A stretch of 64,000 nt of DNA from Geobacillus thermocatenulatus (lineage in GTDB: Bacteria; Bacillota; Bacilli; Bacillales; Anoxybacillaceae): NCBI RefSeq assembly GCF_002217655.1, contig NZ_NEWK01000001.1:1126001-1190000 (forward strand). The letters are read 5' to 3'. This document shows positions 19,392 through 26,892 of this stretch, one piece after another. Both the position numbers and the translations under genes were made by a program. The notes below the pieces were generated by a model, which saw only the letters and a program-made list of their open reading frames with translations, did not search any database and was not told the origin of the DNA. The stretch's first letter is position 1. The number at the start of each line of letters is the position of its first letter.

Positions 19392-20168
19392 GTGCAGCGC
19401 TATTTCGTTTCCAGCCAAGCGCAACAAGGCGGGATCGTCGCGATCAGCGGCGATGATGCCCATCATATCGCCCGCGTCATGCGCATGAAGCCGGGGGAAG
19501 GGATCATTTGCGTCTTTCCAGACGGGCGCACGGCGATGTGTGAAATTGAACAAATTGCCAATGAGCATGTGCAAGCCCGTATTATACAATGGAAAGAGGA
19601 GCGAAGCGAGCTGCCGGTGCGCATCTACATCGCCCAAGGGCTGCCGAAAGGCGAAAAGTGGGAGCTCGTCATCCAAAAAGGAACAGAGCTCGGCGCCGCC
19701 GGCTTTCTTCCGTTCGAAGCCGCCCGGTCGGTCGTGAAATGGGACGCGAAAAAGGCGGAGAAAAAAGTCGAGCGATGGAAAAAAATCGCGAAAGAAGCGG
19801 CTGAACAGGCTGAACGAACGGTGGTGCCGGACGTGCGGGCGCCGCTTTCGTTTGTCGAGCTCCTCGCCTTTGGCCAAACGGTCGATGTTCGGTTGTTTGC
19901 CTACGAAAAAGAGGCGCGAAACGCCCGGCATGCCGCGCTTCCGGCGCTTCTTTCCTGCCTCCGTCCGGGCGGCGCGCTGCTGGCTGTCTTCGGGCCGGAA
20001 GGCGGGTTCAGCCCGGAAGAAGCAGAACAGCTTCGGCAGCACGGCTTTTCGCCGTGCAGCCTTGGGCCGCGCATTTTGCGGACCGAAACAGCTCCGCTCT
20101 ATTTGCTTTCCGCCGCCTCTTATGAATGGGAGCTGCGCGCAGGCGGAGAAGCGGCGCGTGGGCGATAA
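19392..20168 (+). CDS. rsmE: RsmE, 16S rRNA m3U1498 methyltransferase
   Basis: RsmE (258 aa) methylates U1498 of 16S rRNA and is a SPOUT-fold enzyme with a C-terminal trefoil knot. Conserved sequences are LPKGEKWELVIQKGTELGA, RWKKIAKEAAEQAER, and FGPEGGFSPEE plus GLGPRILRTETAPL-type residues near the end, which form the SAM pocket. I chose the GTG at 19392 (MQRYFVSS), with AGAAGGG 6 nt before it, because B. subtilis RsmE also begins MQRYF. An ATG two codons earlier touches the ribosome binding site. Confidence 0.93.
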   Translation: MQRYFVSSQAQQGGIVAISGDDAHHIARVMRMKPGEGIICVFPDGRTAMCEIEQIANEHVQARIIQWKEERSELPVRIYIAQGLPKGEKWELVIQKGTELGAAGFLPFEAARSVVKWDAKKAEKKVERWKKIAKEAAEQAERTVVPDVRAPLSFVELLAFGQTVDVRLFAYEKEARNARHAALPALLSCLRPGGALLAVFGPEGGFSPEEAEQLRQHGFSPCSLGPRILRTETAPLYLLSAASYEWELRAGGEAARGR

Positions 20169-20325
20169 TGGGCCGTTTCGCGCCCTGACAGTTGTCCCCT
20201 GCATATTCGCTTGCGCCAGACGTTGGCATGCGGGCGGCGGTTCAGCCGAAACGAGGGCGAGAAAGGAAAATGGACAAATTCATCCCTGCTGGTCATCAAG
20301 CGGGGGGTAGAGCGAGGTGAACAAG

Positions 20326-21675
20326 ATGCCGACAGTGGCTTTTCATACACTAGGCTGCAAAGTCAATCATTACGAAACCGAAGCGATTTGGCAGCTGTTT
20401 AAAAAAGCCGGATACGAGCGAAAAGAGTTTGAAAGCCGTGCGGATGTGTATGTGATCAACACGTGCACGGTGACGAACACCGGCGATAAAAAGAGCCGTC
20501 AAGTCATCCGTCGTGCGGTGCGCCGCAATCCGGACGCCGTCGTCTGCGTGACCGGCTGCTATGCGCAAACATCGCCGGCTGAGGTCATGGCCATTCCGGG
20601 CGTTGATATTGTCATCGGCACGCAAGACCGGCATAAAATTTTGGATTACATCGAGCAGTTCCAGCGCGAACGCCAGCCGATCAACGCTGTTCACAACATT
20701 ATGAAAACGCGCGTTTTTGAGGAGATGGATGTGCCGGAATTCACGGATCGGACGCGGGCTTCGCTTAAAATCCAAGAAGGGTGCAACAACTTCTGCACGT
20801 TTTGCATCATCCCGTGGGCGCGCGGTTTAATGCGTTCGCGCGATCCGCAGGAAATCATCCGCCAGGCGCGCCAGTTGGTTGCCGCCGGCTATAAAGAAAT
20901 CGTTCTGACCGGCATTCATACAGGCGGCTATGGCACCGATCTGAAAGACTATAACTTTGCGTCCTTGTTGCGCGATTTAGACGAGCAAGTGCCGGGGCTC
21001 CGGCGGCTCCGCATTTCGTCGATTGAGGCGAGTCAAATCACCGATGAAGTGATTGATGTGCTGAAGCGGTCGGAGAAAATCGTCCGCCATTTGCACATTC
21101 CGCTCCAGTCTGGGTCGAATACGGTGCTCAAGCGGATGCGCCGCAAATATACGGTGGAATTTTACGCGGAGCGGCTCGCCCGGTTGCGCGAAGTGTTTCC
21201 AGAGCTGGCGGTGACTTCTGACGTCATCGTCGGCTTCCCAGGCGAGACGGAAGACGAATTTATGGAGACGTACAACTTTATTCGTGAACAACGGTTTTCC
21301 GAGCTGCATGTCTTTCCGTATTCGAAACGAACCGGCACACCGGCGGCGCGCATGCCGAATCAAGTTGATGAGGAGACGAAACATGACCGCGTCCGCCGCT
21401 TGATCGCTTTGTCCGATCAATTGGCGAAAGAGTACGCCTCCCGTTTTGAAGGGCAAGTGCTCGAGGTCATCCCGGAAGAGCGCGACAAAGAGCGGCCGGA
21501 TTTGTACGTCGGCTATACAGACAACTATTTGAAAGTCCGTTTCCCGGCAACCGAGGAAATGGTCGGTGAACTTGTCAAAGTGAAGATTACGAAAGCCGGC
21601 TATCCGTACAATGAAGGAGAGTTCGTCCGCGTTGTGCCGGATCAGGCGATTCATTCGGTCAAATTAAGCTCATAA
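20326..21675 (+). CDS. mtaB: MtaB, tRNA t6A37 methylthiotransferase
   Basis: MtaB (449 aa) is a radical SAM methylthiotransferase that converts t6A37 to ms2t6A37 in tRNA. The N-terminal domain supplies one 4Fe-4S cluster through the cysteines in LGCKVNHYETE, INTCTVTN and VTGCYAQ. The radical SAM cluster is in EGCNNFCTFCIIPWARG (about residues 149-165). A TRAM domain ends the protein. I chose the ATG at 20326 (MPTVAFHTLGC), as in B. subtilis YqeV; a GTG three codons earlier is possible. It is the last gene of the dnaK supercluster. Confidence 0.95.
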   Translation: MPTVAFHTLGCKVNHYETEAIWQLFKKAGYERKEFESRADVYVINTCTVTNTGDKKSRQVIRRAVRRNPDAVVCVTGCYAQTSPAEVMAIPGVDIVIGTQDRHKILDYIEQFQRERQPINAVHNIMKTRVFEEMDVPEFTDRTRASLKIQEGCNNFCTFCIIPWARGLMRSRDPQEIIRQARQLVAAGYKEIVLTGIHTGGYGTDLKDYNFASLLRDLDEQVPGLRRLRISSIEASQITDEVIDVLKRSEKIVRHLHIPLQSGSNTVLKRMRRKYTVEFYAERLARLREVFPELAVTSDVIVGFPGETEDEFMETYNFIREQRFSELHVFPYSKRTGTPAARMPNQVDEETKHDRVRRLIALSDQLAKEYASRFEGQVLEVIPEERDKERPDLYVGYTDNYLKVRFPATEEMVGELVKVKITKAGYPYNEGEFVRVVPDQAIHSVKLSS

Positions 21676-21715
21676 CTTCGCATGGCTAAAGGTGTAAAAC
21701 TGGCTTCATGTCGCG

Positions 21716-21747
21716 CCCCAGCTGATGCTGGGGTGTTTTCTTTTTTT
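21716..21747 (+). terminator. Terminator of the dnaK-mtaB supercluster
   Basis: CCCCAGC, loop TGAT, GCTGGGG is followed by TGTTTTCTTTTTTT, a standard intrinsic terminator. Confidence 0.9.
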
Positions 21748-21851
21748 GAGGACACTACAGATGGCCGCTGGTTTTTGTCGAGGGAGCATGGTATGATGGT
21801 AGACGTCAGACCTTCCATCTTGACGGAAATGGCAGAAAGGGGTTTCTCCGA

Positions 21852-22523
21852 ATGACGATGAATATTGCGAAAATGATCGATCATACGCTGCTCAAACCGG
21901 AAGCGACAGAACAACAAATCGTGCAACTGTGCACGGAAGCAAAGCAATACGGCTTTGCTGCCGTGTGCGTCAACCCAACGTGGGTAAAAACGGCGGCGCG
22001 CGAGCTTTCCGGCACGGATGTCCGCGTTTGCACGGTCATCGGCTTTCCACTTGGGGCAACGACGCCGGAAACAAAGGCGTTTGAAACAACGGACGCCATC
22101 GAAAACGGCGCTCGCGAAGTCGACATGGTGATCAACATCGGCGCGTTAAAAAGCGGGCAAGACGAGCTTGTCGAGCGCGACATTCGTGCGGTTGTCGAAG
22201 CGGCGGCTGGCAGGGCGCTTGTCAAAGTGATCGTTGAAACGGCGCTTTTGACCGATGAGGAAAAAGTGCGCGCCTGCCAGCTCGCAGTGAAAGCCGGAGC
22301 TGATTATGTGAAAACGTCGACCGGGTTCTCAGGCGGAGGTGCGACGGTGGAGGATGTGGCGCTGATGCGGAAAACGGTCGGCGACAGAGCAGGCGTCAAA
22401 GCATCAGGCGGCGTCCGTGACTGGAAAACCGCTGAGGCGATGATCAACGCCGGCGCGACGCGCATCGGCACAAGCTCTGGGGTGGCGATCGTCACCGGCG
22501 GGACGGGCCGCGCTGACTACTAA
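21852..22523 (+). CDS. deoC: Deoxyribose-phosphate aldolase
   Basis: DeoC (223 aa) cleaves 2-deoxyribose 5-phosphate to glyceraldehyde 3-phosphate and acetaldehyde in deoxynucleoside breakdown. It is a class I aldolase with a TIM barrel. The Schiff-base lysine lies in [11 protein letters not shown], and KASGGVRDW carries the second active-site lysine. [11 protein letters not shown] marks the N-terminus. It stands alone here, between the mtaB terminator and a convergent transporter gene whose stop codon overlaps its own by 3 bp. No deo repressor or other deo gene is adjacent. Confidence 0.96.
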   Translation: MTMNIAKMIDHTLLKPEATEQQIVQLCTEAKQYGFAAVCVNPTWVKTAARELSGTDVRVCTVIGFPLGATTPETKAFETTDAIENGAREVDMVINIGALKSGQDELVERDIRAVVEAAAGRALVKVIVETALLTDEEKVRACQLAVKAGADYVKTSTGFSGGGATVEDVALMRKTVGDRAGVKASGGVRDWKTAEAMINAGATRIGTSSGVAIVTGGTGRADY

Positions 22524-23455
22524 GTCCGGTTTCGGTCATGCAAAAACAGAATGACCTTTTCGATGGCGCCGACAAATGGAAGAGCAGCCACTGAGCAAAT
22601 GACGTTGAACAAGACGCTCACATGAGCGAGCTGCACGTCAGGCGCTGGGCTGAGCCTGGCGGCAAAACTGGCGAGCGGCTCGGTCCAAAAGGCGAACAAA
22701 GCGGCGCCGACGACGTTCAGCCATAGATGGGTGTAGGCGGTCAGCTGAGCCTCTTTGCTGGAGCCGATCGAAGCCAAAAGCCCGGTGATGCACGTACCGA
22801 TGTTGGCGCCAAGCAACAGAGCAATCGCCGCGGACAGCGTCAACAGCTGTTCGTTTAAAAATCCCATGGCGATGCCGATCGTTGCCGCGCTCGAATGAAC
22901 GAGAGCGGTGAGGACGATGCCGACAAGAAGGCCGACGGCGACGGATCGATTCGTTTCTTTCAGCCATGCATCAACGAACGGATAGGCGGCAAGCGGTTTC
23001 GCGAGGCTGCCAAAGCCGTCCATGGCAAACAGCACAGCGGCGAGGCCGACAGCGGTCATGCCGATGCCGAGAACAAGGCGATGGCGGCCGAAAAAAACAA
23101 GCAGCGCGCCGCTGATAAGAAGTGGGATGGCGCCATCGCCGATATCAAGCGTCATCAGCTCGGTCGTGACCGTCGAGCCGATGTTGCTGCCTAAAATGAT
23201 GCCGATCGATTGGCGGAACGACAAGTAGCCGGCGGCGACAAGGCCGACCGTCATCACCATCACCGCTGAGCTGCTTTGCAGGAGAGCGGTCGTCGCCAAA
23301 CCGGCGGCAAATCCTTGCAGCGGCGTGGCGGTGAAGCGCATGAGCCACCGTTTTAACCGATGGCCGGACAACGTGTAAAGCCCAGCTTTCATCATCAACA
23401 TGCCAAGAAGAAACAAAGCGGTGTAAATGGCAAACAGCATCCAAAACGATCCCAT
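22520..23455 (-). CDS. yqeW: Na/Pi-cotransporter family protein (YqeW-like)
   Basis: The 311-residue protein is almost entirely hydrophobic, with about eight membrane segments. It shows the two inverted repeats of the sodium/phosphate cotransporter II family: the [22 protein letters not shown] block (about residues 52-73) and the later [17 protein letters not shown] block, each with the characteristic Ser-Ser motif. Family members import phosphate with sodium; the true substrate here is not proven. It matches B. subtilis YqeW in position next to deoC/rpsU. It has no partner gene and runs against deoC. Confidence 0.88.
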   Translation of the reverse strand: MGSFWMLFAIYTALFLLGMLMMKAGLYTLSGHRLKRWLMRFTATPLQGFAAGLATTALLQSSSAVMVMTVGLVAAGYLSFRQSIGIILGSNIGSTVTTELMTLDIGDGAIPLLISGALLVFFGRHRLVLGIGMTAVGLAAVLFAMDGFGSLAKPLAAYPFVDAWLKETNRSVAVGLLVGIVLTALVHSSAATIGIAMGFLNEQLLTLSAAIALLLGANIGTCITGLLASIGSSKEAQLTAYTHLWLNVVGAALFAFWTEPLASFAARLSPAPDVQLAHVSVLFNVICSVAALPFVGAIEKVILFLHDRNRT

Positions 23456-23561
23456 GGGCGATCTCCCCTTTCACCCTATATGTATGGGCCTTGTCCGCGG
23501 GTGATGACCGTTTTTTCAGCGCGGGGAAGAGGCGGCCAGCAGGCCTCCGCTGCTTTTTTTA

Positions 23562-23591
23562 TTGACCTTTTCTGTCAGCATGTATTATAAT
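23562..23591 (+). promoter_or_regulatory. SigA promoter of rpsU
   Basis: TTGACC (23562-23567), an 18-nt spacer and TATAAT (23586-23591) lie about 50 bp before the rpsU start, as expected for a strongly expressed ribosomal protein gene. Confidence 0.75.
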
Positions 23592-23639
23592 TGACAAGTA
23601 CAATATGCAATGGTTGTTGTTCGGAGGGAGGGAAGCAGG

Positions 23640-23813
23640 ATGTCCAAAACGATCGTTCGCAAAAATGAGTCGATCGACGACGCTCTTCGTCGCTTTAAGC
23701 GTGCCGTTTCGAAAACGGGCACTTTGCAAGAAGTGAGAAAGCGCGAATTTTATGAAAAGCCAAGCGTCAGACGGAAGAAAAAATCTGAGGCGGCTAGAAA
23801 GCGCAAGCACTAA
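23640..23813 (+). CDS. rpsU: 30S ribosomal protein S21
   Basis: The 57-residue, highly basic protein ([19 protein letters not shown] to RKRKH) is S21 of the small subunit. I chose the ATG at 23640 after GGAGGGAGGGAAGCAGG; the longer frame starting at 23610 has no family support. It is followed 29 bp later by yqeY, its usual partner. Confidence 0.97.
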   Translation: MSKTIVRKNESIDDALRRFKRAVSKTGTLQEVRKREFYEKPSVRRKKKSEAARKRKH

Positions 23814-23842
23814 GAGCATGCATTAAAGAGGGTGTATAATCG

Positions 23843-24289
23843 GTGAGTCTTCTCGATCGTTTGAATGACGATATGAAGCAGGCGATGAAAAACAAAGAGA
23901 AAGAAAAATTGTCTGTTCTCCGGATGCTGAAAGCGGCGCTGCAAAACGAAGCGATCAAGCTCGGCAAAAGCCCGCTTTCGGAAGACGAAGAGCTGACGGT
24001 TCTTTCTCGCGAACTGAAACAGCGTAAAGACTCCCTCCAAGAATTTGAAAACGCTGGCCGTTCAGATCTTGTCGAAAAAGTGAAAACCGAAATTGACATT
24101 GTTCAATCGTATATGCCAACGCCGCTGACAGAGGACGAGCTGCGCGTTTTGATCGAGCAGACGATCAAGGAAGTCGGCGCCTCTTCGAAAGCGGATATGG
24201 GAAAAGTGATGGGCGCGATCATGCCGAAAGTGAAAGGAAGAGCGGATGGTTCGCTCGTCAACAAACTTGTCCAACAACAGCTGTCATAA
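23843..24289 (+). CDS. yqeY: YqeY, GatB/YqeY domain protein
   Basis: The 148-residue protein consists of a YqeY/GatB-type helical domain ([18 protein letters not shown] at the start, [20 protein letters not shown] near the end). This domain is shared with the C-terminal tRNA-binding part of the amidotransferase subunit GatB. A role in tRNA-dependent amidation has been suggested but is not established. The start is GTG at 23843 after AAAGAGGGTG. It forms an operon with rpsU. Confidence 0.93.
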   Translation: MSLLDRLNDDMKQAMKNKEKEKLSVLRMLKAALQNEAIKLGKSPLSEDEELTVLSRELKQRKDSLQEFENAGRSDLVEKVKTEIDIVQSYMPTPLTEDELRVLIEQTIKEVGASSKADMGKVMGAIMPKVKGRADGSLVNKLVQQQLS

Positions 24290-24296
24290 ATGCAAT

Positions 24297-24328
24297 GGGC
24301 CTTGCCGGCAGGCAGGCCCGTTGTTTTT
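24297..24328 (+). terminator. Terminator after yqeY
   Basis: GGGCCTTGCC and GGCAGGCCC form a stem with one bulge, followed by GTTGTTTTT. A second palindrome lies just downstream (24343-24384). Confidence 0.78.
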
Positions 24329-24342
24329 GAAAAGCGGTGCTA

Positions 24343-24384
24343 GAACCCCCTTTTGTCTCATACATATGAGATGAAAGGGGGTTC
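24343..24384 (+). promoter_or_regulatory. Terminator-like palindrome carrying a SigE -10 element before yqfC
   Basis: The left arm (24343-24362) and right arm (24365-24384) pair at 18 of 20 positions and are followed by TTTTTG, so read-through RNA from yqeY would terminate or hide the yqfC ribosome binding site AAAGGGGG (24374-24381) in the stem. The centre reads CATACATA (24359-24366), a close match to the SigE -10 element. Transcription from there would start near 24373, beyond the left arm, leaving the site free. The -35 region is weak. The logic is inference. Confidence 0.55.
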
Positions 24385-24390
24385 TTTTTG

Positions 24391-24675
24391 ATGGTGAAAA
24401 AATGGCGCCAGCAGATGAAGCGGTGGATGGCGGAAAAGCTTGAACTTCCCGCCGACATTATGATGGATCTGCCCCGCATTACGATGGTTGGGCACATACA
24501 TATTTACATTGAAAACCACCGCGGGCTGCTCGCGTTCAGCGATAAAGAGCTCCGCCTTTTGCTGCGGAACGGACAGCTCGTTGTCCGCGGCGAACAGTTT
24601 GTGATTAAAACGATTTTGCCGGAAGAAATTTTGTTGGAAGGAAAAATCAGCCAAGTCGTTTATATAGATGAATAG
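24391..24675 (+). CDS. yqfC: YqfC, sporulation protein
   Basis: The 94-residue protein belongs to the YqfC/YabP-like family found only in spore formers. It has a short basic N-terminus followed by beta-strand-rich sequence (DLPRITMVGHIHIYIENHRG, LRLLLRNGQLVVRG). In B. subtilis yqfC and yqfD are mother-cell genes under SigE. I chose the ATG at 24391; the TTG one codon earlier is less likely. Its exact biochemical role is unknown. It is 15 bp before yqfD. Confidence 0.9.
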   Translation: MVKKWRQQMKRWMAEKLELPADIMMDLPRITMVGHIHIYIENHRGLLAFSDKELRLLLRNGQLVVRGEQFVIKTILPEEILLEGKISQVVYIDE

Positions 24676-24690
24676 CGAGGAGGAACGGAG

Positions 24691-25878
24691 ATGAAAAACG
24701 AATGGGTCGACACACTCGCCGGCAGCGTGCGGGTCAAAGCGAGAGGGAAAGGGATCGAACGGTTGATCAACGCCTGCGTCCGCCAAGGGATTGCCGTCTG
24801 GAACGTGAAAAAGCATAGCGCGGATACCGCGACGTTTTTCATTAAGCTCAGCGACGTGAAACGGCTACGCCATGTCGCCCGGCAAAGCGAATGCAAACTT
24901 TCGTTTGTCGGGAGAACCGGGCTGCCGTTTTTTTGGCGGCAGGCCTGGCGGAACAGCGGGTTTTGGCTCGGCTTGCTCCTTTTTATAGCGATTGTGTTTT
25001 TGCTTTCGAACATCGTTTGGAAGATCGAAATCAAAGGGGCGGCTCCAGAGACGGAGCATCAAATCGCCCGCGAGTTAAAGCGAATGGGAGTCGAGCGCGG
25101 CGTATTTCAGTTTCTGCTTGATGACCCGGAGACGCTGCAAAAAAAGCTGACGGAACGCGTTCCGGACATCACGTGGGTCGGCGTTGAGTGGAAAGGGACG
25201 TCGCTTCACTTCCGCGTCGTTGAAAAAGAGATTCCGGAGCCGAAAAAACCGATTCCGCCGCGTCATCTCGTGGCAAAAAAAGAGGCGGTCATCGCTGATT
25301 TGTTCGTTGAAGAGGGACAACCGCTCGTTTCCGTCAACGACTATGTGCAAAAAGGCCAGCTGCTTGTTTCTGGCATTATCGGCGCTGAAGGGAGGACGAA
25401 GTTTGTGCCGGCGTCAGGGAAAGTGTTTGGCGAAACATGGTACAAGTCTACGGTCGTCCTGCCGCTTGAGACGACGTTTCATGTGTTGACCGGCAAGTTC
25501 ACCGAACGGCATTATGTCGGAATCGGGCGCCTTTTGATTCCTGTTTGGGGATGGAAGAAGCCGGTGTTTGCCCATACCATCGTTGAGACAGAAAAACGGC
25601 CGTTTCGTTTTTGGAAATGGGACTTGCCGCTCTATTACGAGCGCATCACGATCCGCGAGGCGGAAGAAGTGAAGCGGCGCTACACGTGGGAAGAAGCGTT
25701 CGCGGAAGCGAAAGAGATCGCCCGCCGCGAGCTGCGGGCGAAATTGCCGGAGGAGGCGGCCATTCGCAGCGAAAAAGTTTTGCATCAGGCGAAAGAGAAT
25801 GGTAAAGTAAGGGTAGAATTGCATTACGAAGTCATCGAAAATATTGCTGTACCACAACCCATCGTCCAAGGAGATTGA
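24691..25878 (+). CDS. yqfD: YqfD, sporulation membrane protein
   Basis: The 395-residue protein has an N-terminal cytoplasmic part, a single membrane span (FWLGLLLFIAIVFLLSNIVW, about residues 91-110) and a large outer domain. In that domain a POTRA-like segment (IEIKGAAPETEHQIARELK) is followed by beta-rich sequence (KKEAVIADLFVEEGQPL). It matches the YqfD family, made in the mother cell with YqfC. A link to FtsQ/POTRA-type assembly domains is suggested by the fold pattern only. It is separated from phoH by 2 bp, so phoH may be read from the sporulation promoter too. Confidence 0.92.
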   Translation: MKNEWVDTLAGSVRVKARGKGIERLINACVRQGIAVWNVKKHSADTATFFIKLSDVKRLRHVARQSECKLSFVGRTGLPFFWRQAWRNSGFWLGLLLFIAIVFLLSNIVWKIEIKGAAPETEHQIARELKRMGVERGVFQFLLDDPETLQKKLTERVPDITWVGVEWKGTSLHFRVVEKEIPEPKKPIPPRHLVAKKEAVIADLFVEEGQPLVSVNDYVQKGQLLVSGIIGAEGRTKFVPASGKVFGETWYKSTVVLPLETTFHVLTGKFTERHYVGIGRLLIPVWGWKKPVFAHTIVETEKRPFRFWKWDLPLYYERITIREAEEVKRRYTWEEAFAEAKEIARRELRAKLPEEAAIRSEKVLHQAKENGKVRVELHYEVIENIAVPQPIVQGD

Positions 25879-25880
25879 GA

Positions 25881-26843
25881 ATGTCAGAGCAGTTCGTTAC
25901 GATCAGCCAACATGTGCGAAACCCGCAGGAAGCGGCGGCGCTCTTTGGCGTCCATGACATCCATTTAAAGCGGATCGAGGAAGAGCTCGGCGTGTCGATT
26001 GTGACGCGCGGGGAAACGGTCAACGTCTCCGGCACGCCGCAGCAAGTTCAGCTCGTTGATGAATTGCTTCGCCATTTATTGATCGTCATTCGCAAAGGGG
26101 CGGCGGTCAGCGAGCGCGACGTTCTTTACGCCATTCAGCTTGCAAAAAAAGGAGCGCTTGACGGCCTTGTTCAACTGTACGACGAGGAGATTACAAAAAA
26201 CGCCAAAGGGAAGCCGATCCGCGTCAAAACGTTGGGCCAGCGCTATTATGTTGCAGCAATTGAACAGTATGACTTGACGTTCGGCATCGGCCCAGCCGGC
26301 ACCGGAAAAACGTATTTGGCGGTCGTCATGGCGGTCAAGGCGTTAAAAAACGGCAGCGTCAAGCGCATCATTTTGACTCGTCCGGCCGTTGAGGCTGGAG
26401 AAAGCCTCGGCTTTTTGCCAGGCGACTTAAAAGAGAAGGTTGACCCGTATTTGCGCCCGCTGTATGATGCCTTAAACGATGTGTTGGGAGCGGAGTATAC
26501 GCAGCGGTTGATTGAGCGCGGCACGATTGAAATCGCCCCACTCGCCTATATGCGCGGCCGGACGCTGGAGGATGCGTTCGTCATTCTTGACGAGGCGCAA
26601 AATACGACGCCAGCGCAAATGAAAATGTTTTTGACCCGGCTCGGCTTCGGCTCGAAGATGGTCATTACCGGCGATATTTCCCAAGTCGACTTGCCGAAGG
26701 GCGTCGAATCGGGGCTTTCGGTCGCCAAGCGCATTTTGGCCTCCATTGGCGGCATCGCCTTTGTGTTTTTGGAACAGTCGGATGTCGTTCGCCATCCGCT
26801 CGTCGCGAAAATTATTGACGCCTATGATGAGGCGGGCTTATAG
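25881..26843 (+). CDS. phoH: PhoH-like ATPase
   Basis: The product (320 aa) combines an N-terminal KH-like RNA-binding segment (about residues 20-75, VSGTPQQVQLVDELLRHL) with a P-loop ATPase domain. The Walker A motif is IGPAGTGKTYLAVVMA (about 136-151), the Walker B region is AFVILDEAQNTTPAQMKMFL, and TGDISQVDLP is the sensor-like motif. PhoH proteins are thought to act in RNA metabolism together with YbeY, which lies two genes downstream. I chose ATG 25881 after AAGGAG; the TTG two codons earlier overlaps it. Despite the name there is no sign of phosphate control here. Confidence 0.94.
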   Translation: MSEQFVTISQHVRNPQEAAALFGVHDIHLKRIEEELGVSIVTRGETVNVSGTPQQVQLVDELLRHLLIVIRKGAAVSERDVLYAIQLAKKGALDGLVQLYDEEITKNAKGKPIRVKTLGQRYYVAAIEQYDLTFGIGPAGTGKTYLAVVMAVKALKNGSVKRIILTRPAVEAGESLGFLPGDLKEKVDPYLRPLYDALNDVLGAEYTQRLIERGTIEIAPLAYMRGRTLEDAFVILDEAQNTTPAQMKMFLTRLGFGSKMVITGDISQVDLPKGVESGLSVAKRILASIGGIAFVFLEQSDVVRHPLVAKIIDAYDEAGL

Positions 26844-26892
26844 AACGAGAGCGACGGGATCGGTCTTTTCTTGCAAAGCGAGGGGAAAACCG

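Noticed and set aside
26746-26892. Upstream extension of pgpH into phoH
   Set aside because: It lacks family similarity; GTG 26893 has a ribosome binding site and gives the normal N-terminal membrane segment.
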